Shown in pieces: positions 27,290 through 35,502 of a stretch of DNA of 64,000 nucleotides. Under the pieces are notes generated by a model. The model saw only the letters and a program-made list of their open reading frames with translations, had not been told where the DNA came from and did not search any database. This DNA comes from Candidatus Kouleothrix ribensis (GTDB taxonomy: Bacteria; Chloroflexota; Chloroflexia; Chloroflexales; Roseiflexaceae). The translations under genes were made by a program, and so were the position numbers. How positions within the stretch are numbered: the stretch's first letter is position 1; each line of letters begins with the position of its first letter. Location of the stretch: contig JADKGW010000001.1 of the NCBI GenBank assembly GCA_016722075.1, positions 4,588,001 to 4,652,000 of the forward strand, in the 5' to 3' direction.

Positions 27290-27610
27290 AAAACAAAACG
27301 GCCCTCACTCGCCGCGCGGACGAGGAGGACCTGCTCGTGGTGCCACCGCACTTCGCCGCTGCCGTAAGGCGTGGCAGCGGCCTTGAGGCCCGCTAACGGG
27401 GGCAACCCGGCGGGGCTTACTTGCGGCAAGCTGAAAGATGAAGCTTGAAGGATGGATGCTGGAAGCCAGCCTTCGCGATTCGGCCTTCGACCTTGCGCGC
27501 GTTCTTCCCCACGCTCAGGAGGGTCTTCGCAGGAACTGGGGGCCGCCTTCACAGCGCCGGCGGCTCTCTGCGCCCCAGGGTAGCTGCTACTCTGCTCCAT
27601 CGACGCTTTG
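27290..27610 (-). promoter_or_regulatory. T-box riboswitch leader of aspS
   Basis: Read 5' to 3' on the minus strand: a long Stem I region with the typical AGAGAGCC and GCTGTGAAGGC distal motifs. A candidate Asp specifier GAC is at 27523-27525. A Stem III hairpin (27355-27363 with 27373-27381) comes next, then the T-box bulge TGGCACC at 27339-27345. Last is a terminator hairpin (27300-27313 with 27318-27331) followed by TTTTGTTTT. The variable T-box base C would pair with discriminator G73, as in tRNA(Asp). It would read uncharged tRNA(Asp) and antiterminate aspS transcription. Confidence 0.85.
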
Positions 27611-27711
27611 TGGGCAGTAGAATAGCATCCGCGCGCACGCACGTCAATCGGTCGATCGGCGGAATAACGCGCGTGCGTACGCCACCCACTCTCGAACAGA
27701 AACGTCCCATG

Positions 27712-27851
27712 CTGCCGCAGGCAAACACGCCGACTGCGTATGTCCTGTTAGGGCGTTCGCTGCGGGCGGCGCCGTACATTCCGTTGGATTCGTGTGCGTT
27801 GTGCGCGGCAACCGCACACAGAGCATGATGAAGTACCATGCTGCCGCAGGC
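27712..27851. repeat. Two copies of the interspersed CTGCCGCAGGC element
   Basis: CTGCCGCAGGC at 27712-27722 with GCCGACTGCG at 27729-27738, and a shorter copy at 27841-27851. They lie in the gene-free 27620-27880 stretch between the aspS leader and the glnA terminator. Nothing else recognisable is there. Confidence 0.6.
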
Positions 27852-27883
27852 AACCATCCGCGCAAGCGAAAATCCTAGCCATT

Positions 27884-27920
27884 ACAGAACCAGCCGGCCC
27901 GACCGGCCGGCTGGTTCTGT
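27884..27920 (-). terminator. Perfect 16-bp hairpin downstream of glnA
   Basis: ACAGAACCAGCCGGCC (27884-27899) and GGCCGGCTGGTTCTGT (27905-27920) form a perfect stem with a 5-nt loop, about 20 bp past the glnA stop. The minus-strand continuation contains GATTTTCG. Confidence 0.7.
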
Positions 27921-27939
27921 GGCCATCACACCGCAGGTG

Positions 27940-29361
27940 CTAGAACTTAGTCCACAGCGCCTGGTTGTAGACCTCGTGGTGGAACTGGATCTCGCCGGTC
28001 TTGATCCGCGTGCCAAGCAAGCGCGGGCAGCGGTCGGCCGAGGCCTGTTTGAGCTCGGCATACTTCGCGGCTACTTCTTCGCCAAGCAGCTGGGCGGTAT
28101 ACGTGCTACTGGTGAAATTCTCGATCGCCGTATAGATATTATCGGGCAGGTAGCGCTCTTGCTCGCGGATGCCCTTGGTGAGCGGGCCTTCGAGGCCGGT
28201 CTTCAGCAGCGAGTACATCACCAGGTACGGGTTAGCGTCGGGGCCGACCGAGCGCACCTCGACGCGGGCCGACTTCTCGTTGCCGATCGGGATGCGCACC
28301 ATCGAGCCGCGATCGACCGGCGAAGCCTTGATCTGGTTCGGCGCCTCGAAGTGCGGGTCGAGCCGGCGGTAGGCGTTGACGCTGGCATTCAGCGCCAGGC
28401 AGATATCGTTCGCGCTGGTGAGGATGCGCTCGATGAACTGCCAGCCCAGATCAGAGAGGCCCTCGGCACCGGTGCCGTAGAAGATATTCTTGCCGCCCTT
28501 CGACACCGACAGGTTGGTGTGCATACCGTTGCCGTTCACGCCCGTAACCGGCTTGGGCAGGAAGCTGGCGGTCATGTCGAAGCGATCGGCGACCTGGCGG
28601 CAGATCAGCTTATAGAGCATGATCTGGTCGGCGGCGATCGACGCCTCGGTGTAGGAGTAGTTGACCTCGAACTGCGAGGGCGCAACCTCGGGGTGATCCT
28701 TCTCGTTCGCGAAGCCCATGGCGCGCTGTACCTCGGCCACCGTATCGATGAAGGTGCGCAGCGGGTCGCCCGGCAGCGAGTGGTAGTAGCCGCCCTCGTT
28801 CACAAACTCGAACTGGCGCGTCTCGTAGTAGCGGCGCTCGGCATCGCGGCCCTTGAACAGAAAGCCTTCGATCTCGTTGGCGGCGTTGCAGGTGTAGCCC
28901 TGCTTGTCGAACAGCTCCTGGGTATAGGCCTTGAGGCGTGCGCGCAGGTCGGGGCTATAGGTCGAGCCGTCCTTCTCGAGCACATCACCAAACACCAGCA
29001 CCTTGCCGGGGCCGAAGAAGTCGGCCGGCAGCCAGTAAAACGCCGCCCAATCGAGCACCAGGCGCAGATCGGACTCAGCCTGGGCCGAGAAGCCACGGAT
29101 CGACGAGCCGTCGAAGGTCAGGTTGTCATACGATTTGAGCAAAAACTTCTTGTCGTAGTCGAGCATATGCAGGCGGCCCTCGAGATCCGAGAAGCACACC
29201 GTCACGGCCTTAACGCCCTTCTGGTCGGTCAGGTAGCGCAGGCGATCCTCGCGGATCGCATCGAGCGACTTACGTGCCGAGCGCTGGGCCTTAGCCTCAA
29301 GGTTGAGTTCCTCAAGCTGATCGTAAGGGATTTCGAGGAAATTACGGAGCGCGGTCGTCAT
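27940..29361 (-). CDS. glnA: Glutamine synthetase
   Basis: Makes glutamine from glutamate, ammonia and ATP. The N-terminal beta-grasp segment contains CFSDLEGRLHMLDYDKKF and FDGSSIRGF. The catalytic core has EIEGFLFKGRDAERRYY, VAPSQFEVNY (the metal-binding Glu), NGNGMHTNLSV and the RVEVRSVGPDANPYL segment. 473 residues fits type I. I see no NLYDLP adenylylation motif, so GlnE-type control is unlikely. ATG 29361 follows AAAGGTG on the minus strand. It is monocistronic between its terminator and menC. Confidence 0.93.
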   Translation of the reverse strand: MTTALRNFLEIPYDQLEELNLEAKAQRSARKSLDAIREDRLRYLTDQKGVKAVTVCFSDLEGRLHMLDYDKKFLLKSYDNLTFDGSSIRGFSAQAESDLRLVLDWAAFYWLPADFFGPGKVLVFGDVLEKDGSTYSPDLRARLKAYTQELFDKQGYTCNAANEIEGFLFKGRDAERRYYETRQFEFVNEGGYYHSLPGDPLRTFIDTVAEVQRAMGFANEKDHPEVAPSQFEVNYSYTEASIAADQIMLYKLICRQVADRFDMTASFLPKPVTGVNGNGMHTNLSVSKGGKNIFYGTGAEGLSDLGWQFIERILTSANDICLALNASVNAYRRLDPHFEAPNQIKASPVDRGSMVRIPIGNEKSARVEVRSVGPDANPYLVMYSLLKTGLEGPLTKGIREQERYLPDNIYTAIENFTSSTYTAQLLGEEVAAKYAELKQASADRCPRLLGTRIKTGEIQFHHEVYNQALWTKF

Positions 29362-29553
29362 GGTTGTTCACACCTTTCAATAACTGAACGATCGACATTC
29401 TGCGGCGACACTGCCTCGGCAGGGTTCGGATCACTATAGGTTCGATCCATAACAGGGCATATGCTGTTGGTTTTGTTGCCTGCAGCGCGCTCTGGTTGCT
29501 GTTGCGCTCGGCGAACGCCAACACAAAGCGAGCGAACCCGCGCGTACTGCGTG

Positions 29554-30666
29554 CTAGTAACGCCACGCGCCGGCATAGCGTGCCAGCTGGTGTTCAGCCA
29601 GCCGAACGCCAAGCCCAGGCTGATCAGGCAGCCAGATCATGCCATTATGAACCGTAATGGGCTGCGCGAGTACGTCGCCGGCAAGCAGCGGGCCAGTGGC
29701 TAACCCACAGGCAAGCTGCGGTGCCGGCAGCATTGCGGCGAGGTGCAGTGCCGCAGCAACGCCGACACCAGTGTCGATCGTTGTGGTGATGAGTGTACGT
29801 AACCCGGCTGCGCCGGCCATGCCGATGATTGTGCGCGCGCGGCGCAGGCCCCCGGCCAGCATCGGCTTGATCACCAGCACATCGGCGGCGTGCGCGGCCA
29901 GCACGCGCGCGGCCTGCTGCGGCCCGCCAACCGATTCGTCGGCGGCGATCAGCGGCTGTACCGCCGCGCGTACCTGCGCCATGCCGGCCAGGTCGTCGGC
30001 CGCGACTGGCTGCTCAACCAGCTCGAGATCGTAGCGCTGAGCCGCGCGCAGCAGCGCAATCGCGGCAGGCACCGGCCAGGCGCCATTCGCGTCGAGCCGC
30101 AGACGCGTGCCTGGGCCGATCGCCGCACGCACCGCCGCGATGCGATCGAGCTCGGCCGCGTGCGCGTCGCTCACCCCAACCTTGAGCTTGACGCATTGTA
30201 TACCAGCTTGCACTGCGCGTCCAGCAGCCTGGCATGCCGCTGCCAGGCCGGCCGCACCAATCACCGCATTCACCGGCACTGCCGGCGCCACCTCGGCAGA
30301 CAGCAGGCGTGCCAGCGGGACGCCCGCGCGCTGCGCACAGACATCCAGCAGCGCGGTATCGAACCCGCAGGCTGCTGCAGCGACGCCTGGCGCAGTGTAG
30401 TCGAGCCGATCGAGATACGCAAAGGCCTCGGCAAGTGTGCAGCCGGCCAATCGCGGCGCGCCGGCCGCGATGCAGGCCAGTGTATCGGCCAGCCGGCCGC
30501 CGCCAAAGGCCGGCAGCGGCGACGCCTCGCCCAGGCCGACCAGCCCCTCGGCGGTGGTGACCCGGATGAGCACACCGCTGCGCACATGCTCGGCGCCGTG
30601 GGCGCTGGTGAACACGGCCGCATAGGGGATCTGAAACGTCAGCCAGGCGATCTGAGCGACTCGCAC
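29554..30666 (-). CDS. menC: o-Succinylbenzoate synthase MenC
   Basis: Enolase-superfamily enzyme that dehydrates SHCHC to o-succinylbenzoate. Visible features are the Lys pair in CVKLKVG, the Asp metal ligand in RLRLDANGAW, then ELVEQP and IAADESV (Glu/Asp ligands) and the opposing lysine in VLVIKPMLAGG. No ATG opens the conserved domain. The GTG at 30666 (MRVAQIAWLTFQIPY) gives the usual 370 residues, although no ribosome binding site precedes it. TATACT lies just upstream on the minus strand, so a very short leader or leaderless start is possible. Last gene of the men block. The enolase superfamily also holds muconate lactonizing enzymes and N-acylamino acid racemases, but context favours MenC. 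Confidence 0.87.
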   Translation of the reverse strand: MRVAQIAWLTFQIPYAAVFTSAHGAEHVRSGVLIRVTTAEGLVGLGEASPLPAFGGGRLADTLACIAAGAPRLAGCTLAEAFAYLDRLDYTAPGVAAAACGFDTALLDVCAQRAGVPLARLLSAEVAPAVPVNAVIGAAGLAAACQAAGRAVQAGIQCVKLKVGVSDAHAAELDRIAAVRAAIGPGTRLRLDANGAWPVPAAIALLRAAQRYDLELVEQPVAADDLAGMAQVRAAVQPLIAADESVGGPQQAARVLAAHAADVLVIKPMLAGGLRRARTIIGMAGAAGLRTLITTTIDTGVGVAAALHLAAMLPAPQLACGLATGPLLAGDVLAQPITVHNGMIWLPDQPGLGVRLAEHQLARYAGAWRY

Positions 30667-30775
30667 ATTTGATAGGTACAACTGGTGATCCACAGTTTGA
30701 TAAGTATACAAAACTTTACCCGATCGAGTCTTTGTATAAACCTGCTGAAAATTGCCCTGGAAAATGGGGCAAATT

Positions 30776-31684
30776 TCACAAAGCGCCGAGCCACAGGCCC
30801 AGCGCGAACAGCACACCGAAGAGCATGTGCAGGCGCCCGGTGCCGGCCAGCGCGCGGTTGAGCGGCCGGCCCTGCTCGGTGAGCACCGTGCGGGCCAGCG
30901 GCAGCGCCAGCGGCAGGGTCAGCAGCGGCAGCAGCGCCCAGGCGCCGGCCTGGCCCAGCAGCACACCAGCCGGCAGCAGCAGGTAGGCGCCGGCAATCAG
31001 CACGAGGTACTCGATCCGGGTGGCACGCCGGCCCAGCAGCACGGCCAGCGTGTGCTTGCGCGCGGCGCGGTCGGTGTCGATATCGCGCAGGTTATTCACC
31101 ACAATAATCGCCGTGACGATCAGCGCCACCGGCAGGGCCGCGAACCAGGCCACCGTAGGCACCGCGCCGATATGCAGGTAGGCGGTGCCGCACACGGCAA
31201 CCAGGCCAAAGAACACGAACACAAACAGATCGCCCAGGCCATTGTAGGCCAGCGGGAACGGCCCGCCGGTATACAGCACACCGGCGGCGATCGAGCAGAG
31301 GCCGATCGCCAGGATTGGCCAGCCGCCCACCACCACCAGGTACACGCCGATCAGCGCGGCCAGGCCAAACACGCCGACCATGGCGTTGCGCACGGTGTCG
31401 GGCGCGATCAGGCCGCTCTGGGTCACGCGCACCGGCCCCAGCCGCTCGGCGGTATCGGCGCCCTTGTGAAAGTCGAAGTAGTCGTTCGCGAAGTTCGTGC
31501 CAATCTGGATCAGCACCGACGCCAGCAGCGCAGCCGCGAACGGCAGCAGGCGGAAGCCGGCGTGGTACACCGCAGCGGTGCCAACCAGCACCGGCACGAC
31601 GGCGGCCGGCAGCGTGGGCGGCCGCGCGGCCATTACCCAGGCGCGCGCCCGGCTGGGGCGGGCGGGGGATGCGTTTGTCATCAT
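30776..31684 (-). CDS. menA: 1,4-Dihydroxy-2-naphthoate polyprenyltransferase MenA
   Basis: UbiA-family membrane enzyme that attaches the polyprenyl tail to DHNA to give demethylmenaquinone. The first Asp-rich motif is in TNFANDYFDFHKGAD and the second in NNLRDIDTDR. Eight or nine hydrophobic helices fill the 302 residues. Start: ATG 31684 follows GAGG by about 8 nt; the upstream TTG at 31696 is less likely. It lies between menB and menC. Confidence 0.93.
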   Translation of the reverse strand: MMTNASPARPSRARAWVMAARPPTLPAAVVPVLVGTAAVYHAGFRLLPFAAALLASVLIQIGTNFANDYFDFHKGADTAERLGPVRVTQSGLIAPDTVRNAMVGVFGLAALIGVYLVVVGGWPILAIGLCSIAAGVLYTGGPFPLAYNGLGDLFVFVFFGLVAVCGTAYLHIGAVPTVAWFAALPVALIVTAIIVVNNLRDIDTDRAARKHTLAVLLGRRATRIEYLVLIAGAYLLLPAGVLLGQAGAWALLPLLTLPLALPLARTVLTEQGRPLNRALAGTGRLHMLFGVLFALGLWLGAL

Positions 31685-31740
31685 AAGGCGCCTCAATGCA
31701 GCATAGAATCGTCCGATCGGAAATGGAACATGTGCGTATA

Positions 31741-31779
31741 GTGCGTAGCGCGTAGGAACGCAGGCTACGTACTACGCAC
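31741..31779 (-). terminator. Nested hairpin between menB and menA
   Basis: GTGCGTAG (31741-31748) pairs with CTACGCAC (31772-31779), and inside it CGTAG pairs with CTACG. No T-run. It may attenuate or protect the men transcript. Confidence 0.4.
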
Positions 31780-31837
31780 CACGCACTGCCGGGTAGTAGA
31801 GGATTGTGAACGCTGCGAGTTCCTGTCAACCCAGCAT

Positions 31838-32665
31838 CTACGGAAAGCGCCGGAAGCGCCGGAAGTTCGGCTTGCGCTTCTCGAGGAAGGCCTGCTTGCC
31901 CTCCTGGGCCTCTTCCGACAGATAGTATAGCAGCGTGGCATCGCCGGCAAGCTGCTGCAGGCCGGCGTGGCCGTCGGCGGCGGCGTTGATGCTGGCTTTG
32001 AGGAAGCGCAGCGCCATCGGGCTCTTCTCGAGCAGCTCGCGCGCCCATTGCACCGCCTCGTCTTCGAGCCGCTCGAGCGGCACCACCGTGTTTACCAGGC
32101 CCATGTCGAGCGCCTGCTGGGCGTTGTACTGCCGGCACAGGTACCAGATCTCGCGGGCCTTCTTATCGCCGACCATGCGTGCGAGCAGGTTCGAGCCATA
32201 GCCGCCGTCGAAGCTGCCAACCTTGGGGCCGGTCTGGCCGAAGATCGCATTCTCGGCGGCGATCGTCAGGTCGCAGACGACATGCAGCACGTGGCCGCCG
32301 CCGATCGCGTAGCCGGCGACCATGGCCACCACCGGCTTAGGCAGGATGCGGATCAGGCGCTGCAGGTCGAGCACGTTCAGGCGCGGGATCTTGTCCTTAC
32401 CGACATAGCCGCCATCGCCGCGCACGCTCTGGTCGCCACCCGAGCAGAAGGCCTGGTCGCCGGCACCGGTGAACAGGATCACGCCAATACTCTCGTCGTC
32501 GCGCGCGCGCGCAAATGCGTCGATCAGCTGCTCGACCGTCTCGGGCCGGAAGGCGTTGCGCCGGGCCGGGCGGTTGATCGTGATCTTGGCGATGCCTTCG
32601 CCCTGGGCATCGTGCTCGTAGATGATATCGGTGTACTCGCGTACTTGCGTCCACTCGATCGGCAT
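31838..32665 (-). CDS. menB: 1,4-Dihydroxy-2-naphthoyl-CoA synthase MenB
   Basis: Crotonase-fold enzyme that closes the naphthoquinone ring from o-succinylbenzoyl-CoA. Conserved blocks are INRPARRNAFRPETVEQL, FCSGGDQSVRGDGGY, AGYAIGGGHVLHVVCDLTIA, FGQTGPKVGSFDGG and the C-terminal KRKPNFRRF typical of MenB. 275 residues is the usual length. It lies 27 bp after menH in the same direction. Confidence 0.95.
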   Translation of the reverse strand: MPIEWTQVREYTDIIYEHDAQGEGIAKITINRPARRNAFRPETVEQLIDAFARARDDESIGVILFTGAGDQAFCSGGDQSVRGDGGYVGKDKIPRLNVLDLQRLIRILPKPVVAMVAGYAIGGGHVLHVVCDLTIAAENAIFGQTGPKVGSFDGGYGSNLLARMVGDKKAREIWYLCRQYNAQQALDMGLVNTVVPLERLEDEAVQWARELLEKSPMALRFLKASINAAADGHAGLQQLAGDATLLYYLSEEAQEGKQAFLEKRKPNFRRFRRFP

Positions 32666-32692
32666 TGGTTTCTCCTTTGCTTGTTTGGCATG

Positions 32693-33517
32693 CTACCGGC
32701 TCATACTATCCTCTGTCGCTAGGAATGTGATCACCTGCTGAGTAAAAACGTCAAAGCGTTCAAGATGGATGGCGTGCCCGGCGTGCGCTATGATCGCCAG
32801 CTGGGCGCACGGCAGCGCGGCGGCCATGGCCTGCGCGATTGCCGTGTATTTTTCGTCGAGCGCGCCGGCCAGCAGCAGCGTGGGCGTGGCCAGCGCGGGC
32901 AGGCGATCCCATAGCGACGCCTGGCGACCGGTGCCCATGCCACGCAGGCTGTTGGCCAGGCCATGCTGGCGGTTGGCCAGGCGCTGCGCCCGTAGCCGGG
33001 CGCGCAGCTCGGCCGGCAGCGCGGCCTGGCTGGCCCATAGCGGCAGCTGCTCCCAACCCGCAACGAACGCCGCCAGCCCGTCGCGCTCGATCGCGGTGGA
33101 CAGCGCATCGTCGGCGGCTGCGCGCGCCGCTCGCTCGGCGGCGCTGGCCAGCCCTGGCGAGGCGCTCTCGAGCACCAGCGCCGATACGCGCTCGGGCGCG
33201 GCGGCGACCAGCTGCAGCGCCACTCGCCCGCCCAGCGAGTAGCCCAGCACGGCGGCGCGCGCCAGCCCAAGCGCGTCCAGCAGCGCCAGCAGGTCGGCCA
33301 GGCAGTGTTCCATGCTGTAGCGTGCGGGGTCGGCAGGCGCGTCGGACAAGCCGTGGCCGATCAGGTCGACCGCGATCGTGCGGCGCAGGGGTGCCAGGCG
33401 CTCGGCCAGCGGCCGCCAGGTGGCCGCGCTGCCGGTGAAGCCGTGCAGCAGCAGCAGCGGAGGGCCTGCACCAGCCAGTGCGGCGTGCAGGGTTATGCCG
33501 TTTACAGAAATACGCAT
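32693..33517 (-). CDS. menH: SHCHC synthase MenH (alpha/beta hydrolase)
   Basis: Eliminates pyruvate from SEPHCHC to form SHCHC. Alpha/beta-hydrolase fold with LLLLHGFTGSAATW (oxyanion region), nucleophile S94 in GYSLGGR, an acid in the LLLAGALDEKY segment and the catalytic His in HAGHAIHLE. 274 residues. It sits between menD and menB, which supports MenH over a generic hydrolase. Confidence 0.9.
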   Translation of the reverse strand: MRISVNGITLHAALAGAGPPLLLLHGFTGSAATWRPLAERLAPLRRTIAVDLIGHGLSDAPADPARYSMEHCLADLLALLDALGLARAAVLGYSLGGRVALQLVAAAPERVSALVLESASPGLASAAERAARAAADDALSTAIERDGLAAFVAGWEQLPLWASQAALPAELRARLRAQRLANRQHGLANSLRGMGTGRQASLWDRLPALATPTLLLAGALDEKYTAIAQAMAAALPCAQLAIIAHAGHAIHLERFDVFTQQVITFLATEDSMSR

Positions 33518-33625
33518 CGGGTAGCGCTTCGTGGTAATTGTCTACAGATTAGGGATCGTCGATTTGTAGGTAGCCAGTGGTGGTAGTGGTAGTAGTCGCT
33601 TCCAAACTACTTCTGCGGCCAGCCC

Positions 33626-35425
33626 TTAGCCCTCGGCCTGGGCCACCAGCGGCGCGACAGCGTCGGCGACACGCGGCCAGAACTCGCGGTGCAGCGTCAC
33701 GTTACGGCCGCGCTCGGTCGGCACCTCGACGATATGCAGGCCGCTGCCGGCCACGCCGGCCTGCACTGCATCGCGAAACTGCGCCCAGCCGTCTACGCGC
33801 GTGTAGTGTGCGCCATACATCTGCGCCAGCGGTGCGAAGTCGAGCCCGTGCGGCGTGCCGAACAGCGCCTCGAAGTGCTCGGGGTCGGCGGCCTGCGGCA
33901 GAAACGAGAAGATCCCGCCGCCGTCGTTGTTGAGCAGGATGATCGTAGCGTCGAGGCCATGCTGCCGGGCCGCCAGCAGCCCGTTCGAGTCGTGGTAGAA
34001 CGAGAGATCGCCGATCACCAGCACAGCCGGGCCGGCGCCGGCTGCGGCCGCACCCAGCGCGCTCGACACCACGCCATCGATGCCGTTGGCGCCGCGATTG
34101 CCCAGCAATCGGATCGGCCGATCGGTGCCGCCGAAGAACGTGTCGAGGTCGCGGATCGGCATGCTATTGCCGGCGTACAGCAGCGCGCCGGCCGGCAGCA
34201 GCGCCTGCAGCTCGGCAAAGACTTTGCCCTCGAACAGTTCGCCAATCTCGCGCATGTGGCCGTCGATCGCTGCGCGCGTGAGCTGCTGCGCGGCCTGCCA
34301 GGTTGCAGCCCAGCGGCTGGTGGGCGCCGAGCGCAGCGGGCTGCCGGGCCGTGCGACCGGCAATGCCGCCAGCAGCGCCTCGCACAGCTGGCGGGCATGG
34401 GCATGCACAAACTCGCCGGCCAGCAGCGTCGGCTCGTTCCAGCCGGCGTCGCCATCAACAACGATCTGGTGGCAGGTGGGGTGCTGCTGGAGGTATAGCA
34501 GCAGCGGCTTCGACACCGGCATAGCGCCGAAGCGCAGCACCAGATCGGGCGCGCACGTCGCGGCGAACCTGCCATCGCGCAGAAACGCGTCGTAGCTATC
34601 GATCAGCAGCGTGTGGTCGTGTGGGCCGCAGCGCAGGCCCGCGAGCGGATCGGCCAGCAGGGGGTAGCCCAGCGCCGCAGCCAGCAGCGCCAGCGGCTCG
34701 GCCAGCGCCGGGTCGTCCTGCGCACCACAGATGATCAGGCCACGCTCGGCGCGCGCCAGCCGATCGGCCAGGCGTACCAGCTCGGCCGGCTCAAGCGCGC
34801 GCAGGCCGCTGCGGACCGCCACGTACGGCTGCGCCTCGGGGCGCGCGGCGGCGGCCTGCGCCGCCAGCAGCGGGTCGATCAGCAGCGGCTCGCGGTAGGG
34901 GCAATTGATATGCACCGGGCCGGCCGGGCCGCGCTGCGCGGTAGCGACAGCACGCCCGGCGACGGTACGCACATAGCGGAGCATGTCGGGGGACGCATCA
35001 GGCTCGGCCATGTCGACAAACCACCTGGCATGAACGCCAAACAGATTGACCTGGTCGATCGTCTGTGGCGCGCCGACATCGCGCAGCTCGTGCGGCCGGT
35101 CGGCTGTGAGCACCACCAGCGGCACGCGCGCATACCATGCCTCGACCACCGCCGGCAGGAAGTTGGCCGCAGCCGTGCCCGAGGTACACACCAGCGCCAC
35201 CGGCGTGCGGCCGGCCTTAGCCAGGCCCAGCGCAAAAAAGCCGGCCGAGCGCTCATCGATATGCAGCCACAGGCGTGCGCCGGGCTGGCGAGCGATCGCC
35301 AGCGCCAGCGGCGTTGAGCGCGAGCCGGGGCAGACACAGAAGTGCCGCACACCCGCGCGCACCAGCTCATCGACAAAGGCGCCGACGGCGGCCGATAGTG
35401 CGCGTTGAGCATCGTTCGCAGGCAT
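33626..35425 (-). CDS. menD: SEPHCHC synthase MenD
   Basis: ThDP-dependent enzyme that condenses isochorismate with the succinic semialdehyde unit from 2-oxoglutarate. The N-terminal pyrimidine-binding domain has HFCVCPGSRSTPLALAIA, CTSGTAAANFLPAVVEA and ADRPHELRDVGAPQTIDQ. The C-terminal domain has GNRGANGIDGVVSSALG, VLVIGDLSFYHDSNGL and NNDGGGIFSFLPQ for Mg-diphosphate binding. 599 residues is normal. ATG 35425 is 77 bp after the menF stop. Confidence 0.95.
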   Translation of the reverse strand: MPANDAQRALSAAVGAFVDELVRAGVRHFCVCPGSRSTPLALAIARQPGARLWLHIDERSAGFFALGLAKAGRTPVALVCTSGTAAANFLPAVVEAWYARVPLVVLTADRPHELRDVGAPQTIDQVNLFGVHARWFVDMAEPDASPDMLRYVRTVAGRAVATAQRGPAGPVHINCPYREPLLIDPLLAAQAAAARPEAQPYVAVRSGLRALEPAELVRLADRLARAERGLIICGAQDDPALAEPLALLAAALGYPLLADPLAGLRCGPHDHTLLIDSYDAFLRDGRFAATCAPDLVLRFGAMPVSKPLLLYLQQHPTCHQIVVDGDAGWNEPTLLAGEFVHAHARQLCEALLAALPVARPGSPLRSAPTSRWAATWQAAQQLTRAAIDGHMREIGELFEGKVFAELQALLPAGALLYAGNSMPIRDLDTFFGGTDRPIRLLGNRGANGIDGVVSSALGAAAAGAGPAVLVIGDLSFYHDSNGLLAARQHGLDATIILLNNDGGGIFSFLPQAADPEHFEALFGTPHGLDFAPLAQMYGAHYTRVDGWAQFRDAVQAGVAGSGLHIVEVPTERGRNVTLHREFWPRVADAVAPLVAQAEG

Positions 35426-35502
35426 ATACGTTCACTATAATCAATCACCACAGCTGTGGCACGAAGGCTCGCCCTGGTAGTTCGGCTCGGCGCGCTGGCC
35501 CC

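Noticed and set aside
27445..27828. 127-codon frame over the aspS leader
   Set aside because: The region folds as a T-box leader on the other strand; the product resembles nothing.
29425..29460. tRNA-like T-loop (GGTTCGATCC) upstream of glnA
   Set aside because: The T-arm does not pair fully and no D-arm, anticodon arm or acceptor stem can be built.
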